Source of the DNA: Flavobacteriaceae bacterium
GTDB lineage: Bacteria > Bacteroidota > Bacteroidia > Flavobacteriales > Flavobacteriaceae
Direction of reading: 5' to 3'
NCBI GenBank assembly: GCA_029238555.1
Contig: JAQWFV010000053.1
Span: forward strand, 1-11,738
Length of the DNA stretch: 11,738 nucleotides
Shown here: piece after piece, positions 1 through 9,126 of the stretch
How the letters are laid out: the number at the start of each line of letters is the position of its first letter
Numbering within the stretch: position 1 is the first letter of the stretch
Notes under the pieces: model-generated
The model's input: the letters and a program-made list of their open reading frames with translations, nothing else
Database searches by the model: none
Told to the model about the DNA's origin: nothing
Position numbers and translations under genes: made by a program

Positions 1-1503
1 GGTTCTCAATACACCCAGCTTATTGCTAGAAGGGTTAGAGAATTGAATATTTACTCTGAAATTAAACCGTATAACAAGCCGCCAGAAGACCTCAGTGGTT
101 TTAAGGCTGTGATCCTTTCTGGATCTCCTCATTCAGTGAGAGGAGAAGACGCTCCACATCCTAATTTAGACGGAATTAAGGGTAAGTTACCCCTTTTGGG
201 TGTTTGTTATGGTGCCCAATATTTGGCCCACTTTAAAGGAGGAGAAGTGGCACCTTCAAATACCAGAGAATACGGAAGGGCAAATTTGTCTTTTGTCGCT
301 TCTGGAGAATTATTTTTAGCGGGTATTTCTGAGGGGAGTCAAGTTTGGATGAGTCATTCAGATACCATTAAAACACTGCCTACTGGAGGGAAGCTTTTGG
401 CCAGTACGCATGATGTTCAAAATGCGGCTTATAAAATTGAGGGCGAAGATACTTATGCCATTCAGTTTCATCCAGAAGTATACCATTCTACCGATGGTAA
501 AAAACTCTTGGAAAATTTCTTAGTGAAAATTGCTGGAGTGGCTCAGGATTGGACCCCAGATGCTTTTGTAGAAGAAACAGTCGCTAAATTAAAAGCCCAG
601 ATTGGAACGGATAAAGTAATTCTAGGTCTTTCAGGTGGAGTAGATTCTACTGTTGCTGCGGTCTTACTTCATAAAGCCATAGGCGCTAACCTACACTGTA
701 TTTTTGTGAACAACGGTTTGCTTAGAAAAAATGAATTTAGTGAAGTGTTGGATCAATACCAGGGGATGGGATTAAATGTGAAAGGGGTAGACGCGTCGGC
801 ACGATTCTTGAATGCACTTAAAGGAGAATCTGATCCAGAGAAAAAACGCAAAGCGATTGGAGGTGCGTTTATTGATGTTTTTGACGCGGAATCTCAGCAA
901 GTAAAAGACGCTACTTGGTTGGCTCAAGGAACCATTTATCCAGATGTAATAGAGTCTGTCTCTGCCACTGGAGGTCCTTCTGCAACCATTAAGAGCCACC
1001 ACAACGTGGGAGGTTTGCCAGATTATATGAAATTAAAAGTGGTAGAGCCGCTTAGAATGTTGTTTAAAGATGAGGTGAGAAGGGTAGGAGCTAGCTTAGG
1101 AATAGACGCGGCTTTATTGGGAAGACACCCTTTTCCAGGTCCAGGATTGGCCATTCGTATCTTGGGAGATATTACTGCAGAAAAGGTAGCCATTCTTCAA
1201 GAAGTAGACGCTGTTTTTATTCAAGCATTAAAACAATCAGGTTGGTACGACAAGGTGTGGCAAGCAGGTGCTATACTCCTTCCTGTGCAGAGTGTTGGCG
1301 TTATGGGAGACGAGCGCACCTATGAAAAGTGCGTAGCGCTAAGGGCTGTGGAAAGTACCGACGGTATGACAGCAGATTGGGTGAACCTTCCATATGAATT
1401 ATTGCAAAAGATATCTAACGATATTATCAACAAAGTAAAAGGGGTAAACAGAGTGGTATACGACATTAGTTCAAAGCCACCTGCTACCATTGAGTGGGAA
1501 TAA
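1..1503 (+). CDS. guaA: GMP synthase (glutamine-hydrolysing), 5'-truncated by the window edge
   Basis: Converts XMP to GMP in the cytoplasm using ATP and ammonia from glutamine, the last step of de novo guanine nucleotide synthesis. The frame is open from base 1 and begins [15 protein letters not shown], the conserved start of the amidotransferase domain. Only about ten N-terminal residues should therefore be missing, and the TTG at 43 is not a real start. Visible residues (500, numbered from base 1): nucleophile Cys69 in GVCYGAQ and His157/Glu159 in FHPEV complete the class I glutaminase triad. The ATP-pyrophosphatase P-loop SGGVDS is at 211-216. The dimerisation domain ends in the typical [11 protein letters not shown]. 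No key residue is missing and the length fits the family. The next gene starts 1 base after the stop, which suggests co-transcription. Identification is close to certain. Confidence 0.98.
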   Translation, partial: GSQYTQLIARRVRELNIYSEIKPYNKPPEDLSGFKAVILSGSPHSVRGEDAPHPNLDGIKGKLPLLGVCYGAQYLAHFKGGEVAPSNTREYGRANLSFVASGELFLAGISEGSQVWMSHSDTIKTLPTGGKLLASTHDVQNAAYKIEGEDTYAIQFHPEVYHSTDGKKLLENFLVKIAGVAQDWTPDAFVEETVAKLKAQIGTDKVILGLSGGVDSTVAAVLLHKAIGANLHCIFVNNGLLRKNEFSEVLDQYQGMGLNVKGVDASARFLNALKGESDPEKKRKAIGGAFIDVFDAESQQVKDATWLAQGTIYPDVIESVSATGGPSATIKSHHNVGGLPDYMKLKVVEPLRMLFKDEVRRVGASLGIDAALLGRHPFPGPGLAIRILGDITAEKVAILQEVDAVFIQALKQSGWYDKVWQAGAILLPVQSVGVMGDERTYEKCVALRAVESTDGMTADWVNLPYELLQKISNDIINKVKGVNRVVYDISSKPPATIEWE

Positions 1504-1504
1504 T

Positions 1505-2992
1505 ATGAATAGACTAAAGCAGCTATTTTTTGGGCTAATGTTGTTTTGTGTGTCCCTTGGATTTGCACAGACAAAAGATGCTGTGCCTGAGTTTTTCTCT
1601 TACAGGGTAAAGATCGGAGACAGCAGATGGAACATGGCACAAGATTTTGGTATCTCCTTAGACTCTCTGTGGAAATTAAATCCTCATTTGTCTGAATATT
1701 CCATGGAATTGCCCGTAGGAATAGTGATAACACTTCCTAAAAAAGAAATTAATAGCAGTCTTGGTGACCTCAATGAAGTGGAATCTAGTGCTTCTTTCAG
1801 GCGAATAGATCCTTTTGAGCAAGCAGTATCTCCAGACAGTGTTTATGTAAATACTGATCCTTATCCGGCTGTGAAGCCCTATGATCAAATACCTTTTATA
1901 GATAGTTTGCTGCGTCCTTATGAAATGCAGCTCATGTTTGCCCTTCCCTTTAGGATAGATAAAATGAACTATCAAGATTCATTAGTGGGTCAAAAAACCA
2001 TAGAAGCAAGGCGAGACATGAAATTGAGTCTCGGTTTTTATACAGGGGCTTTAATGGCCATAGATTCATTGCAAAGTCTTGGGATATACGTAACTCCAAG
2101 GCCCATAGATACTCAATTAGACGCTACGGTATTGTTCAATAAGCTGCATAGAGATTCCTTGGGCCCTCCAGATGCTATCATAGGTCCCTTATTACCTTCC
2201 AACCAGTCAGTGCTGCTGAATTACGCAAGGGCGCACAATATTCCTGCAGTCTTGCCCGTAGTTTCTTCGGGTCCATTTGATTATGAAAAAGCATTTTACC
2301 CTGTGCCTAAAGAAAGTGTACTCAGAGAAAAATTACTGTCTTTTGCTCAGAAAACCTACGGAGGTGAGAAAGTATTTCTTATTGCAGATGCAGAAAACAC
2401 CACAGCAGCCGCTGCAATAAAAAACATATTCCCAAGGACTTTTGAAGTGGAGCTGATCAATAATATTTCTGTTGAGATAGATACTTTTGCAACGGAACTA
2501 GACTCGGTAATTCCCAATTGGGTATTTGTGGAGTCGCAAAATTTAAAATTGGTGTCTAGTGTCAGCTCTATTCTAAATGCCAATATTACAGAGAAGGTGA
2601 AAATTAAGATGTTCACCACCAATACCAATAAGGCTTTTGAAAATGATGTGATAGACAACCAGCATTTATCTGCCCTTCATTTTACTTTTCCAACATTTTA
2701 TAAAAATACTCGTGAGACTCCTTTCACGAGGGCTTACGAGCGAAAGTTTGGTTCTTTTCCAGACCCACTTACGGTCAGGGGGTTTGACCTTACTATGGAT
2801 TTGGTGTTAAAAATGGCTCACCCCAATGGGATTCTTGCAGCACAAGCGCAAATGGGCCCCACCTGGTATGTGGATCATATTTTTCAATACAGCCCACTTT
2901 TTTCTATTGACTCAAATAGGTCTAGTGGTTTTTACAACCAAGCGTCTTTTATCATGACCTATGAGGAAATGGATGTTAAGCTGATAGAATAG
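1505..2992 (+). CDS. Exported LysM-like / PBP1-fold (receptor-type ligand-binding) protein
   Basis: The predicted 495-residue protein starts MNRLKQLFFGLML and has a signal peptide with likely cleavage after GFA (residue 21). Cys15 does not sit in a good lipobox, so it is probably periplasmic and not a lipoprotein. Residues about 33-77 (YRVKIGDSRWNMA... to ...LPVGIVITLP) look like a divergent LysM peptidoglycan-binding domain. After a linker, residues about 170-490 resemble the type 1 periplasmic-binding fold seen in amino-acid ABC substrate-binding proteins and in LpoA. The stretch DAIIGPLLPSNQSVL followed by NIPAVLPVVSS is typical of that fold. No transporter permease or ATPase gene is nearby, so a transport role is doubtful. 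A wall-associated sensor or synthase regulator is an alternative inference. An ATG at 1490 would also work but would add residues before the signal peptide and overlap guaA, so I prefer 1505. Ligand unknown. Confidence 0.85.
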   Translation: MNRLKQLFFGLMLFCVSLGFAQTKDAVPEFFSYRVKIGDSRWNMAQDFGISLDSLWKLNPHLSEYSMELPVGIVITLPKKEINSSLGDLNEVESSASFRRIDPFEQAVSPDSVYVNTDPYPAVKPYDQIPFIDSLLRPYEMQLMFALPFRIDKMNYQDSLVGQKTIEARRDMKLSLGFYTGALMAIDSLQSLGIYVTPRPIDTQLDATVLFNKLHRDSLGPPDAIIGPLLPSNQSVLLNYARAHNIPAVLPVVSSGPFDYEKAFYPVPKESVLREKLLSFAQKTYGGEKVFLIADAENTTAAAAIKNIFPRTFEVELINNISVEIDTFATELDSVIPNWVFVESQNLKLVSSVSSILNANITEKVKIKMFTTNTNKAFENDVIDNQHLSALHFTFPTFYKNTRETPFTRAYERKFGSFPDPLTVRGFDLTMDLVLKMAHPNGILAAQAQMGPTWYVDHIFQYSPLFSIDSNRSSGFYNQASFIMTYEEMDVKLIE

Positions 2993-3028
2993 AACATTAC
3001 TGTTAAAAATAAGGCATTAAGCATCTAA

Positions 3029-3895
3029 CTACACATCACAAATTTCAATGGCTTTTTTTAGAGAAGCGAGTTTGTCAGTGTCTTTAGGGATAAATTCCTG
3101 TGCTACATATCCCTTGTATCCAGTAGCTAGAATAGCCTTCATAATAGCGGGATAATACAATTCTTGGCGCTCATCTATTTCATTTCTACCTGGAACACCC
3201 GCCGTGTGATAATGACCTAAATATTGGTGGTGGTCTCTAATGGTTTTTATAATATCGCCCTCCTGAACTTGCATATGGTAAATGTCATAGAGTAATTTAA
3301 AATGATCAGAGCCTAGACCCTTACAAAGTGCTACCCCCCAGGCAGTACTATCACACATATAATCTGGATGGTTTTGTTGGTTAAATAGTTCCATTTGTAA
3401 CACCACACCATGCGCCTCAGCCAGAGGTATAACTTGTTTTAAACCAGCAATGCAATTGGCCAGCCCTTCAGCGTCAGATTTACCCTCCCTATTACCGCTA
3501 AAGCAGATGAGGTTGGTATAGCCTGCGGCCGATACCTTAGGAATCATTTCCCGATAATTTCGAATGAGTACTTCATGATATTGTGGGTCATTCCATCCTT
3601 TGGTCAGTGAAATTTCTGCCCCATTACACATACTACTGTGAATACCGTGTTTTTTTAGTAGTGGCCATTCCTTGGGTCCCATAAGATCTACCCCTTTAAC
3701 CCCTATTTTTTTTACCGCAATGAGAAAATCTTCAAGTGGTATATCTGAATAACACCAATGGCAAACCGCGTGATTTAGGTTGTTTTTCAAAGGGCTTGTT
3801 TTGTCAGATGGGTCTATATCTTTTCCATGAAGCGGAAAAGTGGCTAATGTAGCAGCAGATAAGGCCGCAGTATTTAAAAATTTTCTTCTCTTCAT
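3029..3895 (-). CDS. Exported TIM-barrel sugar isomerase/epimerase, hydroxypyruvate isomerase-like
   Basis: A 288-residue protein of the xylose-isomerase-like TIM-barrel (AP endonuclease 2) superfamily, closest in appearance to hydroxypyruvate isomerases. The N-terminus MKRRKFLNTAALSAATLA has a twin-arginine-type pattern (RRKFL), so folded export by Tat is likely. The mature barrel runs from about residue 40. Candidate metal and catalytic residues are Glu169 (LQMEL), Asp204 and His207 (LLYDIYHMQ), His230 in GHYHTAGVPGR, and Glu267 (AQEF). This matches the order Glu-Asp-Gln/His-Glu seen in the Hyi family. The VPGRNE motif is typical of that family. It lies convergent to the LysM gene (36-base gap) and divergent from the DUF3820 gene (48-base gap), so it is probably transcribed alone. 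The true substrate cannot be read from sequence; a periplasmic 3-keto-sugar or related carbohydrate is as plausible as hydroxypyruvate. Confidence 0.88.
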   Translation of the reverse strand: MKRRKFLNTAALSAATLATFPLHGKDIDPSDKTSPLKNNLNHAVCHWCYSDIPLEDFLIAVKKIGVKGVDLMGPKEWPLLKKHGIHSSMCNGAEISLTKGWNDPQYHEVLIRNYREMIPKVSAAGYTNLICFSGNREGKSDAEGLANCIAGLKQVIPLAEAHGVVLQMELFNQQNHPDYMCDSTAWGVALCKGLGSDHFKLLYDIYHMQVQEGDIIKTIRDHHQYLGHYHTAGVPGRNEIDERQELYYPAIMKAILATGYKGYVAQEFIPKDTDKLASLKKAIEICDV

Positions 3896-3943
3896 GTTGT
3901 CATTTTAGTTGGTTAGCTAAATATAAATCATTTTATTTACACC

Positions 3944-4177
3944 ATGCCTCAGGACCCACAAAAAGAAGCTTTACTGGAATTAGCCCACTACAGAATGCCC
4001 TTTGGGAAGTATCAAGACCGTTATCTCACAGAGCTTCCAGAATACTATTTGGTCTGGTTTAGACAAAAGGGATTTCCTGCAGGGAAGCTTGGAACTTTGC
4101 TTGCAGCGACCATGGAAATTAAAGAAAATGGCTTGGAAGATATGGTTCGCAGGATTCGCAAAGAATTTCCTAAATAA
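3944..4177 (+). CDS. DUF3820 family small protein
   Basis: A 77-residue soluble protein. Its core YRMPFGKYQDRYLTELPEYY and the following VWFRQKGFPAGKLG match the DUF3820 signature (MPFGKY...L..LP..YL.WF...GFP.GKLG), followed by a helical, charged C-terminus. Family members have sometimes been labelled putative quorum-sensing-regulated virulence factors, but that name rests on little and no biochemical role is established to my knowledge. There is no signal peptide or membrane segment, so it is cytoplasmic. The start ATG at 3944 fits the family's usual short N-terminus. The gene lies 60 bases before pyrG on the same strand. Because a good -7-like box lies between them, pyrG need not depend on its transcript. 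The family call is firm; the function is unknown. Confidence 0.9.
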   Translation: MPQDPQKEALLELAHYRMPFGKYQDRYLTELPEYYLVWFRQKGFPAGKLGTLLAATMEIKENGLEDMVRRIRKEFPK

Positions 4178-5854
<1,677 letters not shown>

Positions 5855-5883
5855 TTGAGGATAAAAAATTAATAGTAAATTTA
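5855..5883 (+). promoter_or_regulatory. Candidate yidC promoter (TTG, 18-base spacer, TAAATTTA)
   Basis: A TTG at 5855-5857, directly after the pyrG stop codon, is followed 18 bases later by TAAATTTA (5876-5883). This differs from the Bacteroidota consensus TAnnTTTG only at the last base. The spacing is within the accepted range, which gives this the best two-box promoter of the window. The predicted start of transcription, near 5888-5892, overlaps the left arm of a small inverted repeat listed separately. Confidence 0.45.
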
Positions 5884-5887
5884 CCCC

Positions 5888-5904
5888 TGTCTTTTAAACA
5901 GACA
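5888..5904 (+). repeat. Inverted repeat TGTCT-N7-AGACA in the yidC leader
   Basis: TGTCT (5888-5892) and AGACA (5900-5904) flank TTTAAAC, forming a 5-base-pair inverted repeat just downstream of the candidate -7 box and 18 bases before the yidC ATG. It could be an operator half-site pair or a weak mRNA hairpin. An arm of five bases in AT-rich DNA may also be chance. Confidence 0.25.
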
Positions 5905-5921
5905 CGACATATAATATATTT

Positions 5922-7784
5922 ATGGAAGAGAAGAAGTTAGACGTAAACTCCCTAATAGGTTTTGGACTTATTTTTGTAATACTGATTTACATGTTTTACA
6001 TCAATCAGCCTACTCCAGAGGAGCTTGCCGCAAAACAACAAGCAGAGAAAGAAGCAGCTGCAATTCAAGAAAGTTCTTCTACTTCACAAGAAGCAGATTA
6101 TACCCAAGCAGCCCAATCCATTCAGGATATTAACCCTACAGATAGTACTGCAGTGGCTGCTTATAAATCTTCTATGGGGGCCTTTTCCTTTACGCCAATC
6201 GTCCCTGGAAATACTTTGTTAGAGAACGATGCCTTAAGGGTAGAAGTGTCTCATAAAGGAGGGCAATTGGTTTTGGCTCAAAATAAGAAATACAACACTT
6301 ACGACTCTGTGCCGGTTTATTTAATAAAGGATGGTAACGCTACATTTAATATTAGTTTTACTACTCAAGACAATAGAATCATTCAGACCAAAGACTTGTA
6401 TTTTGAGCCCTTCACCTCTTCAAGTGACCAAGGTTCCGTATTGTCTATGAAGGCAAAAATCTCTGATACGGAATACCTGCTATTTGAATATAGCCTTCCT
6501 AAGGATGGGTATATGTTAGATTTTAAAATTAAGTCCGTAGGGCTCTCTGGTTTTTTTAATCCAACTCAGGACCCTCAATTACAGTGGGATTTAAAAACAA
6601 TTAGGCACTCAAAAAGTGTTCAATACGAGAATAGATATACGCGTTTAAACTATAAATTTGAAGAAGACAAACTAGACAAACTCTCTGACAGTTCAGATGA
6701 CGACGCTACCGAACAAGCGGTGGAGTGGGTGTCTTACAGACAGCACTTCTTTAGTACTATCATGGCTTTTTCTCCTGCATTGGAGACGGCTAGTTTTAAC
6801 AGTACCAACCTCATTAAAGAAGAATCTAAAACCATTGGTTACACTAAAATATACGAGACCAAAGCACCTTTGCAATTAGTTGGTGGAGTGTTGGACTACG
6901 ATATGAATGTTTATTTAGGGCCAACAGACGTTAAAGAGTTGGCGAAATTCCCCACACTTGGCTTAGAAGATTCTATTCCTTTTGGTTGGGGAATCTTTGG
7001 ATGGATTAACCGCTATGTGTTTACACCAACCTATACCTTTTTAAGTGGTTATTTACCTTATGGAATTGCCATTATTGTCATGACTATTTTGGTGCGTTTG
7101 CTCATGTCTCCAGTAACTTATAAGTCTTATTTATCTCAGGCTAAGATGAAGGTGTTAAAGCCAGAAATTACTGAGATCAATGACAAGTTCAAAGACAATG
7201 CTATGAAAAAGCAGCAGGAAACCATGAAGCTCTATAACAAGGCTGGGGTAAATCCTATGAGTGGTTGTGTACCTGCTTTAATTCAAATGCCTATTTTCTA
7301 TGCACTCTTTATGTTTTTCCCCACCTCATTTGCGTTGAGACAAAAGTCTTTCCTTTGGGCAGACGATTTATCTTCCTATGACACTATTTTGGAATTGCCT
7401 TTTAGCATTCCTTTTTATGGGGATCATGTGAGTTTATTTCCTATTCTAGCCTCGGTAGCCATATTCTTTTATATGATGATGACAACAGGGCAAAATATGC
7501 CAACACAACCTGGAATGCCTAATATGAAGTTTATCTTGTATTTATCTCCCGTGATGATGCTTATATTCTTCAACAGTTACGCTTCTGGATTGAGTTTGTA
7601 TTATTTCGTTTCCAACCTAATTACCATATTCATTATGTTGGCCATAAAGAATTTCATTCTAGACGACGACAAGATCCATGCCCGTATACAGGCCAACAAA
7701 GAGAAGCCTAAAAAAGAAGGGAAGTTCCAAAGTAAAATGAGAGAGATTATGGAGCAAGCAGAAGCACAAAAAAAGCAGCGCTAA
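5922..7784 (+). CDS. yidC: Membrane protein insertase YidC
   Basis: Inserts and folds inner-membrane proteins, alone or with SecYEG. The 620 residues are typical of the long Bacteroidota form. TM1 is at about 11-27 (LIGFGLIFVILIYMFYI). A Gln/Ala-rich linker (about 30-85) follows, then the large periplasmic beta domain (about 90-345). The conserved core begins near 355. TM2 (about 376-396) holds the groove arginine Arg392 in LVRLLMSPVTYKSYL. A cytoplasmic helical hairpin (about 402-445) precedes TM3 (about 447-467), TM4 (about 502-520) and TM5 (about 537-577, possibly broken). The tail is lysine-rich (KKEGKFQ... to ...KKQR) and suited to ribosome contact. The ATG at 5922 gives a short cytoplasmic N-terminus before TM1. 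It stands between pyrG and mnmA instead of in the rnpA-yidC-mnmE cluster of Proteobacteria. Confidence 0.98.
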   Translation: MEEKKLDVNSLIGFGLIFVILIYMFYINQPTPEELAAKQQAEKEAAAIQESSSTSQEADYTQAAQSIQDINPTDSTAVAAYKSSMGAFSFTPIVPGNTLLENDALRVEVSHKGGQLVLAQNKKYNTYDSVPVYLIKDGNATFNISFTTQDNRIIQTKDLYFEPFTSSSDQGSVLSMKAKISDTEYLLFEYSLPKDGYMLDFKIKSVGLSGFFNPTQDPQLQWDLKTIRHSKSVQYENRYTRLNYKFEEDKLDKLSDSSDDDATEQAVEWVSYRQHFFSTIMAFSPALETASFNSTNLIKEESKTIGYTKIYETKAPLQLVGGVLDYDMNVYLGPTDVKELAKFPTLGLEDSIPFGWGIFGWINRYVFTPTYTFLSGYLPYGIAIIVMTILVRLLMSPVTYKSYLSQAKMKVLKPEITEINDKFKDNAMKKQQETMKLYNKAGVNPMSGCVPALIQMPIFYALFMFFPTSFALRQKSFLWADDLSSYDTILELPFSIPFYGDHVSLFPILASVAIFFYMMMTTGQNMPTQPGMPNMKFILYLSPVMMLIFFNSYASGLSLYYFVSNLITIFIMLAIKNFILDDDKIHARIQANKEKPKKEGKFQSKMREIMEQAEAQKKQR

Positions 7785-7787
7785 AGT

Positions 7788-7869
7788 TTCAAGAGTTTGT
7801 AAATATACAAGCCACTCATATTGAACCTTGAATTAGCATAATAACCGCGCGTCCATTTAATTATTCAAG
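7788..7869 (+). promoter_or_regulatory. mnmA leader with alternative short pairings reaching the start codon
   Basis: The 85-base yidC-mnmA gap has no clear TAnnTTTG box. It contains TTCAAG (7788-7793), CTTGAAT (7827-7833) and ATTCAAG (7863-7869). The middle element can pair with the first (6 base pairs) or with the last (7 base pairs), but not with both. The last element ends immediately before the mnmA ATG at 7870, so the second pairing would occlude the translation start. This is read directly from the sequence, but any regulatory role is inference. Confidence 0.2.
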
Positions 7870-9060
7870 ATGAAAAAAGTTGTTGTAGGCCTTTCAGGAG
7901 GAGTAGACTCTAGTGTCACTGCCTATTTGCTCAAAGAGCAGGGGTATGAAGTCATAGGCTTGTTTATGAAGAACTGGCATGACGACTCCGTGACTATCTC
8001 CAATGAATGTCCTTGGTTAGAAGACAGCAATGACGCCCTTATTGTCGCAGAAAAATTGGGTATTCCTTTCCAAACGGTAGACCTCAGTGAGCAGTATAAG
8101 GAAAAGATAGTAGATTATATGTTCCATGAGTACGAGATGGGAAGGACCCCTAATCCAGACGTACTTTGCAACAGGGAGATTAAGTTTGACGTATTCATGA
8201 AGATTGCTTTAGATCTTGGAGCAGATTTTGTAGCCACAGGTCACTATTGTCAAAAAACCACTCATGCTTTAGCAGACGGTACTGAAGTGTACAACTTAGA
8301 AGCAGGCGCGGATCCTAATAAGGATCAATCGTATTTTTTGTGTCAACTGTCTCAGGAACAGTTGTCTAAAACGCTTTTTCCTATTGGAAGCCTTCAAAAG
8401 TCTGAGGTAAGAGCCATTGCTGCAGAGGCAGGTCTTATTACAGCAGATAAAAAGGATTCTCAAGGATTGTGTTTTATTGGAAAAGTTCGATTGCCAGATT
8501 TTTTGCAGCAACAATTAAAACCTAAAAAAGGGGTGATTATTGAAATCCCTTCCTCTTTTTCAGAATATCATAAAACACCTCCAGAATTCAAAGATCAAGA
8601 AGCAGCCTTGGAGTACGCTTCCAAAAAAATCACTTATAAAGTTACAGACGGAAAGCAAGTAGGGGAGCACCAAGGCGCTCATTACTTTACCAATGGCCAA
8701 CGTAAAGGATTAAATGTAGGAGGTACAAAGGAGCCACTATTTGTGATAGCTACTGACGTAAATGAAAATGTCATATATACCGGTCAGGGTAAATCTCATC
8801 CAGGGCTATATAGAAATACGCTGTTCGTGACTGCTTCAGAAGTGCATTGGGTGCGTCCAGACTTAGCAATTGAGCCAGGACAGACCTTGGAGGTTATGGC
8901 CAGAATACGCTATAGGCAGGCATTAGAAAAGGCGACCTTATTCGCTACAGATCAAGGTCTATATGTGCGTTTTGAAAGTGCCCAGTCTGCCATTACTGCA
9001 GGACAATTTGTAGCATGGTACGTAGGGACCGCACTCTTAGGGTCTGGTGTAATAGGATAA
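7870..9060 (+). CDS. mnmA: tRNA-specific 2-thiouridylase MnmA
   Basis: Catalyses ATP-dependent 2-thiolation of the wobble uridine U34 in tRNAs for Lys, Glu and Gln, taking sulfur from a relay protein or a desulfurase. The PP-loop SGGVDSS is at 9-15 of 396 residues. Further landmarks are [12 protein letters not shown] with catalytic Cys100, ATGHY at 122-126, the ATP/tRNA-binding [10 protein letters not shown] at 148-157, and SQGLCFIG with the second catalytic Cys201. [12 protein letters not shown] (274-285) and the C-terminal beta barrel follow. Compared with E. coli MnmA (about 368 residues) there is an extra segment of about 30 residues near 225-257 in the central domain, which I recall as common in flavobacterial homologues. 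The ATG at 7870 gives the standard [11 protein letters not shown] start. The coding region ends in three consecutive in-frame stops (TAA TAA TAG, 9058-9066). Confidence 0.97.
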   Translation: MKKVVVGLSGGVDSSVTAYLLKEQGYEVIGLFMKNWHDDSVTISNECPWLEDSNDALIVAEKLGIPFQTVDLSEQYKEKIVDYMFHEYEMGRTPNPDVLCNREIKFDVFMKIALDLGADFVATGHYCQKTTHALADGTEVYNLEAGADPNKDQSYFLCQLSQEQLSKTLFPIGSLQKSEVRAIAAEAGLITADKKDSQGLCFIGKVRLPDFLQQQLKPKKGVIIEIPSSFSEYHKTPPEFKDQEAALEYASKKITYKVTDGKQVGEHQGAHYFTNGQRKGLNVGGTKEPLFVIATDVNENVIYTGQGKSHPGLYRNTLFVTASEVHWVRPDLAIEPGQTLEVMARIRYRQALEKATLFATDQGLYVRFESAQSAITAGQFVAWYVGTALLGSGVIG

Positions 9061-9081
9061 TAATAGGTGTAAATTTAATTT

Positions 9082-9101
9082 TAAGCTAATAGGCCTGCTT
9101 A
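9082..9101. terminator. Possible weak hairpin between convergent mnmA and cyclophilin genes
   Basis: TAAGC (9082-9086) and GCTTA (9097-9101) form a 5-base-pair stem around a 10-base loop that itself contains the palindrome AGGCCT. It lies in the 66-base gap between two convergent genes, where a bidirectional terminator would be expected. The stem is short and not followed by a strong T-run on either strand, so support is weak. Confidence 0.2.
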
Positions 9102-9126
9102 GTTTATACAGGTATTGGCACACTTT

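Noticed and set aside
43..45. TTG as start codon of guaA
   Set aside because: The frame is open to base 1 and the upstream residues are the conserved GuaA N-terminus, so the gene is simply cut by the window edge.
1490..1504. ATG at 1490 as start of the LysM-PBP1 gene
   Set aside because: It would overlap guaA by 14 bases and add five polar residues before an otherwise standard signal peptide; the ATG at 1505 fits better.
1320..1733. Open frame on the minus strand across the guaA/LysM junction
   Set aside because: Its translation looks like a shadow of the two well-supported plus-strand genes, with no domain or composition of its own.
2356..2658. Minus-strand open frame with a hydrophobic stretch inside the LysM-PBP1 gene
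   Set aside because: The hydrophobic run arises from reading the coding strand backwards and there is no sign of a separate gene.
2993..3028. Terminator between the convergent LysM and isomerase genes
   Set aside because: No stem of useful length with a T-run can be seen in these 36 bases.
3918..3925. TATATTTA on the minus strand as promoter of the isomerase gene
   Set aside because: It resembles the -7 consensus but lacks the final G and any TTG at -33 distance, so support is too weak to list.
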